Made by a program: the position numbers and the translations under genes
Origin: Aromatoleum aromaticum EbN1
GTDB lineage: Bacteria > Pseudomonadota > Gammaproteobacteria > Burkholderiales > Rhodocyclaceae
Assembly (NCBI RefSeq): GCF_000025965.1
Contig: NC_006513.1
Location: forward strand, 1,054,001-1,118,000
Direction: 5' to 3'
DNA length: 64,000 bases
Notes under the pieces: generated by a model
What the model was told of the DNA's origin: nothing
Databases searched by the model: none
What the model saw: the letters and a program-made list of their open reading frames with translations, nothing else
Shown: positions 46,628 to 56,382 of the stretch, in pieces
How positions within the stretch are numbered: position 1 is the stretch's first letter
Layout: every line of letters begins with the position of its first letter

Positions 46628-46786
46628 CGGAGCGGCTCACGAGAGCCGAAGTCTCTTTTGCCCGCGAGCCGCAGGCAAAGGAGACGCTATCCTTCGCCGA
46701 AAGAAATATGCTGCTTCAGGAAGGGGTGACCACTCCGTTACACACTGGGCAGAATCTCGCCGACTTCCTGCCTCGCTCCGAAAGCC

Positions 46787-47443
46787 TTACTTTCCCGGAC
46801 GGGAAAGCCATCTACAGTCGCGGCAATGGCTGCTCGTGAGCATCGCCAGTTGAATCAGCTCACCCAATGATTTGACCCCGAGCTTGCTCATCAGCCGACC
46901 CCGATGCGCCTCCACGGTCTTATGGCTGATCCCCAGAATTCGTGCAACTTCCTTGCTGCTGTTCCCACCGACAACCAGATCGAGAATTTCCTTCTCTCTC
47001 TGTGAAAGGCTTTCGAGGCAGTCGCGATATTTGAGCTTCTCGCTTTGCTTGCCCATCGCCTCCTTGCTCAGCGTCAGCGCCGCATTGACCGCGTCGAGCA
47101 GATCCTGATTGCGGTAAGGTTTCTGCAGAAAGTCGATGGCACCTTTCTTGATCGCTTGCGCCCCGATCTGCGCATCGCCGTATGCCGAAAGAAAAATGAT
47201 CGGCAGGCTGAACCCTCGTGCGCAAAGTGCCTCCTGAAGTTGCAAACCGCTCAGCGCCTGCATCCGGACATCGAGAATGAGACAGCCATAGGAACAGGAA
47301 ATATCGGCGTCGAGAAACGCCTGCGCCGAGTCGTACATTTTCACATCGAGCGCAATCGAGCTGAGCAACCAGTTCAGGGAATGCCGAACCGACTCTTCGT
47401 CGTCGACGACGAACACGGTCGGCAAAGTATCTTCCACCTGCAT
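46787..47443 (-). CDS. tdiR: Two-component response regulator TdiR
   Basis: A 218-residue FixJ/NarL-type regulator: receiver (VVDDEESVRHSL, phosphoacceptor in CLILDVRM, IIFLSAYGD, Lys in FLQKPYRNQD), linker, then LuxR helix-turn-helix (LSQREKEILDLVVGGNSSKEV, GISHKTVEAHRGRLMSKL). It is 74 bases downstream of tdiS and divergent from the bss operon, the arrangement known for toluene-induced control of bss. It most likely activates the bssD promoter after phosphorylation by TdiS. Confidence 0.92.
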   Translation of the reverse strand: MQVEDTLPTVFVVDDEESVRHSLNWLLSSIALDVKMYDSAQAFLDADISCSYGCLILDVRMQALSGLQLQEALCARGFSLPIIFLSAYGDAQIGAQAIKKGAIDFLQKPYRNQDLLDAVNAALTLSKEAMGKQSEKLKYRDCLESLSQREKEILDLVVGGNSSKEVARILGISHKTVEAHRGRLMSKLGVKSLGELIQLAMLTSSHCRDCRWLSRPGK

Positions 47444-47517
47444 CGACTCCTCCTTTGTTCATTACCGGCGCCGCGGACGAAGGCTCTTCGGCCTCCATGC
47501 CTGCACCGGATCTCCTC

Positions 47518-49155
47518 CTACATCGGCAAGGTAAATTGAAAGCGCGATCCTCCTTTGCCGATTCTCGAAAAAGAAAGCTGCCCGCCGTGCGATTCGACGA
47601 TCGACCGGCAAATCGTCAGCCCTATCCCCATCCCGTCCGGCTTGGTCGAAAAGTAGGGTTCGAAGACACGCTTGGCGGCCTCTCTCTCGAGCCCCGTCCC
47701 GTGGTCCTGAACGAACACCTTCACCGCCCTGCCCTCGCCGACGATTTCGCTGCCGATGACCAGCTTCCGCGCCTCGGCCGGCAGCGTCGTCATGGCCTCC
47801 ATGCCGTTCTTCATCAGGTTGAACAGTACCTGCTGGATCTCGACCTTGCACAGCGGCACCAGCGGCGGATTCGGCAGCAGTCGGAGGTCGACCTCGACGT
47901 CGTGACGGCGGACTTCGAAATTGAGAAACGAAAGCGCGTCCCTGATCACTTCGTTGATGTCTTCCGGTTCCTTGTCCGGCTTGTGCTTGCAGACAAACTC
48001 CTTGACGTGACGCAGGATCTCGCCGGCCTGCTCGAGATACTTGAGCGCCAGGCCGACGGACTCGGTGATCTCCTCCACGCCTTCGACGCGCTCGAGCCGA
48101 AGCCGGCAGCCGTTCAGGTAATTGACGGCGGACACCAGCGGCTGGCCCATCTGGTGCGCGAGGGCCGCAGCCATTTCGGCCATCGAATTGATCCGGCCGA
48201 GTCGGGTCAGCTCCGCATGGCGCAGGCGTTCCAGTTCTTCAATGCGCTTGCGGTAGGTGATGTCGGTAAAGGCCGCGACGACGAACTGCTTGTGCTTGCG
48301 TTCGAGGAGGGATGAACTGACGCTCAACCAGCGCAGCTTGCGGCCCTTCTCGTCGCGCATGCCGATTTCGATGTTGTTGATCGAATCCTTCTGACAGTCG
48401 CGGATCTGCCAAGGCAGTTGGTGGCGGGGGATTTCCGTCCCGTCGTGCAAAAAGAATCGCAGCGGCAGCTTGCGCCAGCTCTCCGGTTGAATTCGCCGCG
48501 CGCCGACCATCTCCGCGAACTGGCAATTGGCCTCGAGAATGTCGCCATGCGCATCGGTAATCGAGATTCCGATCGGCAGCATGTGAAAAAGCTTCTGGTA
48601 TTTCTCGCGGTTCTCGTTGGCGACTTCCTCGGCGCGCTTGCGCGTGACGACTTCCTGCTTGAGGCTCGCGACGTGCCGGCTCAGCTCCACGGTGCGCTGC
48701 TGCACCAGAATTTCGAGTTTTTCGACGTCGGCCTTCAGTTCGTCTTCGAGCCGTATATGTTCCGATATGTCCTGCACCACCCAGATGCTGCCGAGCTTCG
48801 GCTCGGCGGGGTCGAGCAGCGTGCCGCTGACGATGCACCAGATCAGCGTTCCGTCCTTGCGGACGAACGGCCGCTCCTCCTTGAAAGTATGGTGCCGCTC
48901 GAAGAAGTGGCCGTATTTCTCGCCGATCGTCGCAAACGAGTCGTCACTCGGGTAGTGCACCCGCACCGACTGCTTGTCGAGCTCACCGCGTCCGTAGCCG
49001 AACAATTCCTCGTATCGCGTGTTGCAGCGCCTGATTATGCGGTTGCGCAAATGGCAGATCGCCACAGGCGTGTTGCGAAAGATCGCCTCGTAGCCGACCG
49101 AGGCATCCTCGTCCTGTTCGTCGTCCTGCTCCACATCGAACGCGTAACCCATCAT
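47518..49155 (-). CDS. tdiS: Two-component sensor histidine kinase TdiS
   Basis: A 545-residue cytoplasmic kinase without membrane segments: PAS domain 1 (YEAIFRNTPVAICHLRNRIIRRCN), coiled linker, PAS domain 2 (KLFHMLPIGISITDAHGDILEANCQF), a dimerisation/phosphotransfer region with the His of ALAHQMGQPLV and an HATPase domain (FNLMKNGMEAM, DHGTGLE, GMGIGLTICRSIVESHGG). ATG 49155 is chosen because AAGGAGG (49170-49164) is eight bases upstream; ATG 49161 would be too near. It is thought to sense toluene or a related signal and phosphorylate TdiR. Confidence 0.92.
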   Translation of the reverse strand: MMGYAFDVEQDDEQDEDASVGYEAIFRNTPVAICHLRNRIIRRCNTRYEELFGYGRGELDKQSVRVHYPSDDSFATIGEKYGHFFERHHTFKEERPFVRKDGTLIWCIVSGTLLDPAEPKLGSIWVVQDISEHIRLEDELKADVEKLEILVQQRTVELSRHVASLKQEVVTRKRAEEVANENREKYQKLFHMLPIGISITDAHGDILEANCQFAEMVGARRIQPESWRKLPLRFFLHDGTEIPRHQLPWQIRDCQKDSINNIEIGMRDEKGRKLRWLSVSSSLLERKHKQFVVAAFTDITYRKRIEELERLRHAELTRLGRINSMAEMAAALAHQMGQPLVSAVNYLNGCRLRLERVEGVEEITESVGLALKYLEQAGEILRHVKEFVCKHKPDKEPEDINEVIRDALSFLNFEVRRHDVEVDLRLLPNPPLVPLCKVEIQQVLFNLMKNGMEAMTTLPAEARKLVIGSEIVGEGRAVKVFVQDHGTGLEREAAKRVFEPYFSTKPDGMGIGLTICRSIVESHGGQLSFSRIGKGGSRFQFTLPM

Positions 49156-49341
49156 GCGCATCGCCTCCTTGCGTCCGCCCAAGATGTTCCGTTGACCAAA
49201 CAGTCAGTCTCCGTACAGTCGGCTACTTATACAGTACGATAGTGCTCGGCCCGGCGCAACCGGCGCGCCGACGGCCGCGGAATATCGTTCCCGTTGCGCG
49301 GCCCGACGCTGCCACGATTGGAGCGCACTGCGCCGACGCCA

Positions 49342-49410
49342 TTAAGGGCAATCCCTCCTCTCCTTAAGTGTTCGCACCAATTGGTCGCACCGAGAGCCGA
49401 TGCTTAAATA
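49342..49410 (+). promoter_or_regulatory. Candidate TdiR-binding and promoter region of the bss operon
   Basis: In the 346-base gap between tdiS and bssD are an inverted pair TTAAGG-N14-CCTTAA (49342-49367) and the perfect palindrome ACCAATTGGT (49376-49385), flanked by two TCGCACC copies 13 bases apart. An AT-rich TTAAAT (49404-49409) could be a -10 element. These are the only strong symmetries in the gap and are likely TdiR or other regulator sites. The rest of the gap is GC-rich and featureless. Confidence 0.5.
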
Positions 49411-49501
49411 CACCACATCGACGTTAGGCCCGGGTGCTCCGGAAACGGATTCCTCCGATGCACGCGGATCAACAACCTTCGCAAGAAACGCAGGGGCTGT
49501 C

Positions 49502-50497
49502 GTGAGAATTCCTCTTGTTACCGAAATACAGAGGTTCAGCCTGCAGGACGGGCCGGGAATCAGGACCACCATCTTCCTGAAAGGCTGCCCGCTGCACTGT
49601 CCATGGTGTCACAACCCGGAAACCCAGGACGCGCGACAGGAATTCTATTACTACCCTGCCCGCTGCGTCGGCTGCGGCCGGTGCGTCGCAGTCTGTCCGG
49701 CCGGAACATCCCGCCTGGTGCATCATTCGGACGGCCGCACGAGGATCGAGCTCGACCGCACGAACTGCCAGCGGTGCATGCGCTGTGTCGCTGCCTGCCT
49801 GACCGAGGCCAGGTCGATCGTCGGCCAGCGCATGAGCGTCGAGGACATACTGCGCGAAGCGCTGTCGGATTCGGCGTTCTATCGCAACAGCGGCGGCGGC
49901 GTCACGATCAGTGGCGGCGAGCCGCTCTATTTCCCCGAATTCACGCGGCAACTCGCGGGCGAATTGCACGCCGCCGGCGTGCACGTCGCGATCGAAACCT
50001 CGTGCTTTCCGAAGAACAGGGAGACCGTCGAATCGCTTCTCGATGTCGTCGACCTGTTCATCGTCGATCTCAAGTCGCTCGATCCGCGCAAGCACTTCGA
50101 GGTCATCGGCTGGCCGCTCGCGCCGATTCTCGCGAACCTCGAAATGCTGTTTGCCGCCGGGGCGAACGTACGCATCCACATTCCGTTGATTCCTGGTTTC
50201 AACGATTCGCCCGCCGACTTCGACGCCTATGTCGACTATCTCGGCAGCCGTGCGGAATCGATCACCGGCGTCGACCTGCTCAGTTTCCACAGCTACGGCG
50301 AAGGCAAGTACGCGTTTCTCGGCCGATCCGACAGCTATCAGTACAGCGGCGTGGAGGAGCCCCCCGCCGAGAAGACCATGCCGTTGGCACGGGCGTTGAA
50401 GAACAAGGGGCTTGCCGTCACCGTCGGCGGCATCGTCGGCATCATCGATAGCAAAAGCGAGCTGACCGATGGCGACATCCTTGAAGTGCACCAATGA
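49502..50497 (+). CDS. bssD: Benzylsuccinate synthase activating enzyme BssD
   Basis: A 331-residue glycyl-radical-enzyme activase. Radical-SAM ligands Cys29, Cys33 and Cys36 are in LKGCPLHCPWCHNPE; two ferredoxin-type clusters follow (Cys55/58/61/65 and Cys89/92/95/99). SAM-binding landmark SGGEPLYFPEF. GTG 49502 gives VRIPLVTEIQRFS, the usual start; the frame is open from 49400 but that part is not conserved. It generates the glycyl radical on BssA. Confidence 0.95.
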   Translation: MRIPLVTEIQRFSLQDGPGIRTTIFLKGCPLHCPWCHNPETQDARQEFYYYPARCVGCGRCVAVCPAGTSRLVHHSDGRTRIELDRTNCQRCMRCVAACLTEARSIVGQRMSVEDILREALSDSAFYRNSGGGVTISGGEPLYFPEFTRQLAGELHAAGVHVAIETSCFPKNRETVESLLDVVDLFIVDLKSLDPRKHFEVIGWPLAPILANLEMLFAAGANVRIHIPLIPGFNDSPADFDAYVDYLGSRAESITGVDLLSFHSYGEGKYAFLGRSDSYQYSGVEEPPAEKTMPLARALKNKGLAVTVGGIVGIIDSKSELTDGDILEVHQ

Positions 50498-50518
50498 TCC
50501 GCAATAGGAGGAAACCAA

Positions 50519-50692
50519 ATGACAACGTGCAAGGACTGTGAATTCTTCTTTTCCGTTCCTGAAGATGCCGACGATTTCGAGAAATCCAAGGGAGATTGCG
50601 TCACCCAAAAGGAAGATGAAAAAGGCAAGTACTGGCTGACCCGGCCGGTCTTCGAGAACGACCAGTGTTGCGGCACGTTCCACAAACGCTGA
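50519..50692 (+). CDS. bssC: Benzylsuccinate synthase gamma subunit BssC
   Basis: A 57-residue subunit, MTTCKDCEFFFSVPEDADD at its start, with Cys4, Cys7, Cys27, Cys50 and Cys51. Four of them can bind a 4Fe-4S cluster, as established for the small subunits of benzylsuccinate synthase. GGAGG (50508-50512) lies six bases before the ATG. Its place between bssD and bssA is diagnostic. It stabilises BssA before and after activation. Confidence 0.93.
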   Translation: MTTCKDCEFFFSVPEDADDFEKSKGDCVTQKEDEKGKYWLTRPVFENDQCCGTFHKR

Positions 50693-50731
50693 GCACCGCC
50701 ACCGAATAACAGGACAAGGTAGGAGACAGGA

Positions 50732-53317
50732 ATGACCGGCGCACAAACGATGGAGTACAAGGGTAAAGTCCTGCAGTTCACCCCGGAGAATCCGGCCGAG
50801 GCCGATATCCCGGCTGACGAACTGCACGAGCACTTGCAGAATCCGTCCACCGAGCGCACCCGCCGCCTCAAGGCGCGCTGCCGCTGGAAGCACGCATCGG
50901 CCGGCGAATTCTGCGAGAAGGGCGTGACCGCCGGCATCGAGCGCATGCGGCTGCTGACCGAATCGCACTGGGACACCCGCGGCAAGCCCGAGCCGATCCG
51001 CCGCGCACTCGGGCTGAAAAACATCCTCGACAAATGCACGCTCGTGCTGCAGCCCGACGAATTCATCGTCGGCTACCACGCCGAGGACCCGAACATGTTC
51101 CCGCTGTATCCGGAACTGTCGTACATGGCGGTGCAGGATTACCTCAAGAGCAAGTACTCGCCGCAGCCGGCCAAGGAAGCCCAGGAGATCGTCGATTACT
51201 GGAAGCCGTTCAGCCTGCAGGCCCGCTGCGAGCCCTATTTCGACCCGGTCGACCTGCGCCGCGGCTACCAGGTCAGCACGATCGAAGGCCCCGTGTTCGC
51301 GTCCGGCTACAACAGCGTGATCCCGCCCTACGAGACGATTCTCGAAGACGGCCTCCTTGCGCGGATCGCGCTGGCCGAAAAGAACATCGAGCATGCGCGC
51401 GCGGAAATGGAGAAATTCCCGTGGAACGCGCCCACCGGCCTGGAATGGATCGACAAGATCGACAACTGGGAAGCGATGGTGATCGCCTGCAAGGCGGTCA
51501 TCGCGTGGGCGCGCCGCCACGCGCGGCTGTGCAAGATCGTCGCCGAACGGTTCGAGACTGACCCGAAGCGCAAAGCCGAGCTGCTCGAAATCGCGGACAT
51601 CTGCCAGCGGGTGCCGGCGGAACCCGCCCGCGGCCTGAAGGACGCGATGCAGGCGAAGTGGTTCACATTCCTGATCTGCCATGCGATCGAGCGCTACGCG
51701 AGCGGCTACGCGCAGAAGGAAGATTCGCTGCTGTGGCCGTATTACAAGGCGAGCGTGATCGACAAGACCTTCCAGCCGATGGAGCACAAGGACGCGGTCG
51801 AACTCATCGAGATGGAACGGCTCAAGGTCTCCGAGCACGGCGCCGGCAAGTCGCGCGCGTACCGCGAGATCTTCCCCGGCTCGAACGATCTCTTCATCCT
51901 GACCTTGGGTGGCACCAACGGCGACGGCTCGGATGCCTGCAACGACATGACCGACGCCATCCTCGAAGCGGCCAAACGCATCCGCACGACCGAGCCGTCG
52001 ATCGTCTTCCGCTATTCGAAGAAGAACCGCGCCAAGACGCTGCGCTGGGTCTTCGAGTGCATCCGCGATGGCCTCGGCTATCCGTCGATCAAGAACGACG
52101 ACCTCGGCATCCAGCAGTTGCTCGAGATGGCGAAATACAGCCGCAACGGCAACGGGGTGACGCCGGAAGAGGCGCACTACTGGGTCAATGTGCTATGCAT
52201 GGCACCCGGTGTCGCCGGTCGGCGCAAGGCGCAGAAGACGCGTTCCGAAGGTGGCAGCGCGATCTTCCCGGCGAAACTCCTTGAAATCACGCTCAGCAAC
52301 GGCTACGACTGGTCGTACGCCGACATGCAGATGGGCCCCGAAACCGGGCACGCGAAGGATTTCGCGACTTTCGACCAGCTCTGGGAAGCGTTCCGCAAGC
52401 AGTACCAGTACGCGATCGCCCTGGCGATCCGCTGCAAGGACGTGTCGCGCACGATGGAGTGCCGTTTCCTGCAAATGCCGTTCGTCTCGGCGCTCGACGA
52501 CGGCTGCATGGAACTCGGCATGGATGCGAACGCGCTGTCGGAGCAACCCAACGGCTGGCACAACCCGATTACGACGATCGTCGCCGGCAACTCGCTCGTC
52601 GCGATCAAGAAGCTGATCTACGACGAGAAGAAGTACACGATGGAGCAGCTCATGGACGCCCTGAAGGCGAACTGGGAAGGCTACGAGGAGATGCGCCGCG
52701 ACTTCAAGAACGCGCCGAAGTGGGGCAACGACGACGACGCCGCGGACACGCTTATCTCGCGTTTTTACGAGGAAATCCTCGGCGGCGAGATGATGAAGAA
52801 CATCAACTACTCGGGTGGCCCGGTCAAGCCGGTGGGACAGGCGGTCGGCCTCTACATGGAAGTCGGCTCACGCACTGGTCCCACGCCGGACGGGCGCTTC
52901 GGCGGCGAAGCGGCCGATGACGGAGGCATTTCGCCGTATTCGGGCACCGACAAGAAAGGGCCGACCGCGGTGCTGCGCTCGGTGTCGAAAGTGCAGAAAA
53001 ATCAGAAGGCCAATCTGCTCAACCAGCGTCTGTCTGTCCCGATCATGCGCAGCAAGCATGGGTTCGACATCTGGCACGCCTACATGGACACCTGGCACGA
53101 GCTCAACATCGACCACGTGCAGTTCAACGTGGTCAGCACCGAGGAAATGAAAGCTGCGCAGCGCGAGCCTGAAAAGCACCAGGACCTGATCGTGCGGGTA
53201 TCCGGGTTCAGTGCCCGCTTCGTAGACATCCCGACTTACGGGCAGAACACGATCATCGCCCGCAACGAACAGGACTTCAACGCACAGGATCTCGAATTCC
53301 TGAACGCCGAACTGTGA
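50732..53317 (+). CDS. bssA: Benzylsuccinate synthase alpha subunit BssA (glycyl radical enzyme)
   Basis: An 861-residue catalytic subunit adding toluene to fumarate to give (R)-benzylsuccinate, the oxygen-sensitive first step of anaerobic toluene breakdown. The glycyl radical is Gly825 in VRVSGFSARFVDIPTYGQ near the C terminus; the active-site Cys is Cys489 in VNVLCMAPG. The 336-residue spacing equals that of the Thauera aromatica enzyme (Cys493/Gly829). TAGGAG is upstream of the ATG. Confidence 0.97.
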   Translation: MTGAQTMEYKGKVLQFTPENPAEADIPADELHEHLQNPSTERTRRLKARCRWKHASAGEFCEKGVTAGIERMRLLTESHWDTRGKPEPIRRALGLKNILDKCTLVLQPDEFIVGYHAEDPNMFPLYPELSYMAVQDYLKSKYSPQPAKEAQEIVDYWKPFSLQARCEPYFDPVDLRRGYQVSTIEGPVFASGYNSVIPPYETILEDGLLARIALAEKNIEHARAEMEKFPWNAPTGLEWIDKIDNWEAMVIACKAVIAWARRHARLCKIVAERFETDPKRKAELLEIADICQRVPAEPARGLKDAMQAKWFTFLICHAIERYASGYAQKEDSLLWPYYKASVIDKTFQPMEHKDAVELIEMERLKVSEHGAGKSRAYREIFPGSNDLFILTLGGTNGDGSDACNDMTDAILEAAKRIRTTEPSIVFRYSKKNRAKTLRWVFECIRDGLGYPSIKNDDLGIQQLLEMAKYSRNGNGVTPEEAHYWVNVLCMAPGVAGRRKAQKTRSEGGSAIFPAKLLEITLSNGYDWSYADMQMGPETGHAKDFATFDQLWEAFRKQYQYAIALAIRCKDVSRTMECRFLQMPFVSALDDGCMELGMDANALSEQPNGWHNPITTIVAGNSLVAIKKLIYDEKKYTMEQLMDALKANWEGYEEMRRDFKNAPKWGNDDDAADTLISRFYEEILGGEMMKNINYSGGPVKPVGQAVGLYMEVGSRTGPTPDGRFGGEAADDGGISPYSGTDKKGPTAVLRSVSKVQKNQKANLLNQRLSVPIMRSKHGFDIWHAYMDTWHELNIDHVQFNVVSTEEMKAAQREPEKHQDLIVRVSGFSARFVDIPTYGQNTIIARNEQDFNAQDLEFLNAEL

Positions 53318-53414
53318 CGGCGTGGGCCGGGAACGCGGCGAAACGACCCGCGTTCCTGCCCTCTCCCGCGGCTTCCACGGATTGATCGACAACCTTGTCA
53401 TTGGGATACCCATC

Positions 53415-53639
53415 ATGAGCGCAACCCCGCATACCCAGGTGCACTGGGAAGAAAACACGCCAAGCCCCTGTCGCAAGTGCAAATGGCAGACGCCCGACCC
53501 GACGGATCCGCTGCGCGGTCAATGCACCGTCAACCGGCACGCGATGGGCGGCGTCTGGAAACGCTGGATCCGCGACGTCGAGCACATGACCTGCAGCCGT
53601 CACGAGGAAGGCGAACTGAGCTTCCGCGACCACGTGTAA
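53415..53639 (+). CDS. bssB: Benzylsuccinate synthase beta subunit BssB
   Basis: A 74-residue small subunit with Cys19 and Cys22 (PCRKCKW), Cys37 and Cys60, four ligands for a 4Fe-4S cluster, in a HiPIP-like arrangement. ATG 53415 begins MSATPHTQVHWEENT. It completes the alpha2-beta2-gamma2 enzyme. The 98-base gap after bssA contains no other gene. Confidence 0.94.
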   Translation: MSATPHTQVHWEENTPSPCRKCKWQTPDPTDPLRGQCTVNRHAMGGVWKRWIRDVEHMTCSRHEEGELSFRDHV

Positions 53640-53758
53640 CGCCACGCGTGCCGGAATGATCCGACGGCCGTGCGGGGGCGACATCCTCCCGCCGGCTGTC
53701 GAACCGGACGGGCCGGCGTGCCCGAAATGCTTCCCCTCCCCCAACAGGGCCAGACATC

Positions 53759-54622
53759 ATGAAGACCAGCGGACTCCTCGACAGCGTGCACGTCCCGGCC
53801 GCCGACCCCTACTACTACCTGAATACCGAGACCCTGAGCCTGCTCAACCGCATTCACCGGATCTCGGAGAAACATCCGGTCAATGTGCTGGTCGTCGGCA
53901 AGCAGGGCTGCGGAAAATCTTCCCTCGTGCGGCAATACGCTGCCGTGCACCGCCTGCCGCTGGCGACTTTCCAGATCGGCGTGCTGTCCGAACCCGGGCA
54001 GCTCTTCGGCGAATACGCGCTCGAAAACGGCGAGACCCGCTACAAGCAGTTCCTGTTTCCGCAGGCGATCCAGACGCCGCGCTGCGTGATCCACCTCGAG
54101 GAGATCAACCGCCCGGAGCATCCGAAAGCGCTCAACATGCTGTTCTCGATCCTGTCGGACGACCGCCAGGTGTGGATGGACGAGCTCGGACTGCTGAAGG
54201 TCGCCGACGGCGTGGTGTTCTTCGCGACGCTCAACGAAGGCGACGAATTCGTCGGCACCGAACTGCTCGACCCGGCACTGCGCGACCGCTTCTACGTCAC
54301 CGCGATGGACTTCCTACCCAACGACGTCGAGAAGGAAGTGCTGCAGAAGAAGGCCGGCGTCACGCCCGCGCAGGCGAGCGAGATCATCAACGTCGTCAAT
54401 AGCCTGCGCGCGAGCCCGGAACTCGGCGTCGAGGTGTCCACACGCAAGACGTTGATGATCGGCGAGATGATCGCGGCCGGCGGCAGCCTGCGCGAAGCGA
54501 TCGCCGCGAGTCTGCAGACGGACCGCGAGACGCTCGAGTCGGTGCTGCTGTCGCTGCACGTCGGTCTCGGCAAGATCGAGCGGGGCAAGACCGAATACGT
54601 GCTGTTCACGCCGCGCCCCTGA
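53759..54622 (+). CDS. bssE: MoxR-type AAA+ ATPase BssE
   Basis: A 287-residue AAA+ ATPase of the MoxR group: Walker A GKQGCGKSS (47-55), Walker B CVIHLEEINRP, sensor 1 FFATLNEG, Arg finger region LDPALRDRF. MoxR ATPases work with von Willebrand-A partners as metal- or cofactor-loading and remodelling chaperones; bssF next door is such a partner. BssE has been proposed as a chaperone for assembly or activation of benzylsuccinate synthase. Confidence 0.92.
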   Translation: MKTSGLLDSVHVPAADPYYYLNTETLSLLNRIHRISEKHPVNVLVVGKQGCGKSSLVRQYAAVHRLPLATFQIGVLSEPGQLFGEYALENGETRYKQFLFPQAIQTPRCVIHLEEINRPEHPKALNMLFSILSDDRQVWMDELGLLKVADGVVFFATLNEGDEFVGTELLDPALRDRFYVTAMDFLPNDVEKEVLQKKAGVTPAQASEIINVVNSLRASPELGVEVSTRKTLMIGEMIAAGGSLREAIAASLQTDRETLESVLLSLHVGLGKIERGKTEYVLFTPRP

Positions 54623-54666
54623 CCCGTTTCGCCCGCGCTCCCTCCTCCACACAAGGGATTCCGTCG

Positions 54667-56373
54667 ATGCCTTCAACTCCCGCCTCGCCCGTGATCGAAC
54701 GCTTCGAGATTCCCGGCGCGGAAGGCCATTCCGAGTTCTGGCGCCGCGACAGGTCGCCGATCGAACCGCTGGAGCTCGCGAAGCTGCTGCGGGCGCTGCG
54801 CAAGGTGGCCGCGTTCGTCGGCCGCAACACCGGCGACATCATCTGGTCCGGCATGGCCGAGGACGGCTCCGGGACGATCGCGATCGACCCGTCACCCGTT
54901 CTCGGCTGCTACCCGGTCCCGGCGGCGCTGACCGACCTGATGGTCGGCATCACCGCCCACGAAGCCACCCTGCGCACCGAATGGAGCGCGCGGGTCCACG
55001 AACTCGCGCACGCCCGGCTCGAGCCGCCGCCGCAATACGAGTACAAGTTCAGGCTCTTCGTCGACCTGTGCGAAGCCGTCTACGTCGATAACCTCGCGAA
55101 CCGCAACGTCCTCGGGCGCTACACGGAGATCGCGCGGCGCTGGCGCGTCGAGAACAACGCGCGCAAGCTGCTGTCGCCGCCGACGCTGTCCGAGTTGCTG
55201 CACCTGTGGTGGGTTTTCGCGACCAACGGCGACGCGGAGCGGTACCGGACGCGATGGCTCGATCCGTGGCTCGAAGGCCTGCTCGACCGGGCCGCGTTCG
55301 ACAAGTTCTACCGCGAACCGCTCGAACAGCTCGCTACGCTCGTGCCTGCGCTGCGCGAGCAGTGCCCGGCGATTCCCGGGATCGCCGAGCGCGTCGAGTT
55401 CCGTGTCGAGCGCTACCTGGCATTGTGGAAAACGCTGCTGCCGCGCGTGCGCTTCTGGATCGGCGACAGCGGCGACCGGTTCATGGTGCCTGCCGAGTGC
55501 GACGACGACGCCGCAACCGAGGACGCCGAGCGCAAGGCGGTCAAGGCGACCATCGTCAGCTACGCGAAACTGATCGAGCGCGCGCTGCCGGCGAAGAACC
55601 GCGACCTCACCGGGCAGGTGCTCGACAACGTGATGAACGCCGAAGGCGTCGTCCGTATCGAGGGCAGCGACATCCTGATGCCGGCGCAGAACCTCGTCGA
55701 CGCAGTGTTGCGGCGCAAGCTCGAGCGTGTCGTGCGCAGCGCCGCGCAGCGCACAGCCGCGTTCAACCGCGGGCTCACCTCCGGCAAGATCCACAGCCGC
55801 CGCCTGTATCGCGCGCATACCACCGGCACGGTGTTCCAGGAAAAGAAGAACGAATTCGACCTGCGCAACGACGTCGTGCTGCTCGTCGATGCGACCGGCT
55901 CGATGGCCGATCCAGCGAAATGGAACCAGGCCGAGACGCTGTTCCAGACCCTGTTCATGGCCATTCACGCGTACGCGAAGAACGCGCGTCTCTTCGCCTA
56001 CAACGAGGCGCGCGGCGCGTGCCGGATCTCGGAGCTGTTCCGCGGCGGGCGCATGCACACGGTGCTGCCGCAAGGCAAGACGGCGTCCGGCGAGGCGATC
56101 ATCGCCACCGTGCTGGCGAGCCCGAGTCGCGCGCGGCGCCGCATCGTCGTGCACATCACCGACGGCGCGTCGAACTGGGGCTGCGGCGTGGCCGAGGCGA
56201 TCGCGTTCTGCCGCCGGCGCAACATCGGCCTGCTGACGCTCGGCATGGGCTGCAGCCCGGCCGCGAAGCAGTCGCTGCGCGACGAGTACGGCAAGCTCGT
56301 GCAGTTCGTCGACGATCCGGGCGAGCTGCCGCCCCTGCTCGCGAGCCTGCTCAATTACGACGCTCGCCACTGA
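54667..56373 (+). CDS. bssF: von Willebrand A domain protein BssF
   Basis: A 568-residue cytoplasmic protein with a C-terminal vWA domain carrying a MIDAS-like DATGS (LLVDATGSMADPAKW, a variant of DxSxS), and helical domains before it. It resembles the vWA partners of MoxR ATPases (CoxE/NorD/CbbO-like). With BssE it likely forms a chaperone that reshapes the glycyl-radical complex. A ten-base gap leads into bssG. Confidence 0.82.
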   Translation: MPSTPASPVIERFEIPGAEGHSEFWRRDRSPIEPLELAKLLRALRKVAAFVGRNTGDIIWSGMAEDGSGTIAIDPSPVLGCYPVPAALTDLMVGITAHEATLRTEWSARVHELAHARLEPPPQYEYKFRLFVDLCEAVYVDNLANRNVLGRYTEIARRWRVENNARKLLSPPTLSELLHLWWVFATNGDAERYRTRWLDPWLEGLLDRAAFDKFYREPLEQLATLVPALREQCPAIPGIAERVEFRVERYLALWKTLLPRVRFWIGDSGDRFMVPAECDDDAATEDAERKAVKATIVSYAKLIERALPAKNRDLTGQVLDNVMNAEGVVRIEGSDILMPAQNLVDAVLRRKLERVVRSAAQRTAAFNRGLTSGKIHSRRLYRAHTTGTVFQEKKNEFDLRNDVVLLVDATGSMADPAKWNQAETLFQTLFMAIHAYAKNARLFAYNEARGACRISELFRGGRMHTVLPQGKTASGEAIIATVLASPSRARRRIVVHITDGASNWGCGVAEAIAFCRRRNIGLLTLGMGCSPAAKQSLRDEYGKLVQFVDDPGELPPLLASLLNYDARH

Positions 56374-56382
56374 GGACGCGCC

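Noticed and set aside
46790-46807. CTTTCCCG-GA-CGGGAAAG hairpin at the end of tdiR
   Set aside because: Loop is only two bases and no T-run follows on either strand; not called a terminator.
49469-52177. Long minus-strand frame opposite bssD-bssA
   Set aside because: Covers clear bssD, bssC and bssA on the plus strand; shadow.
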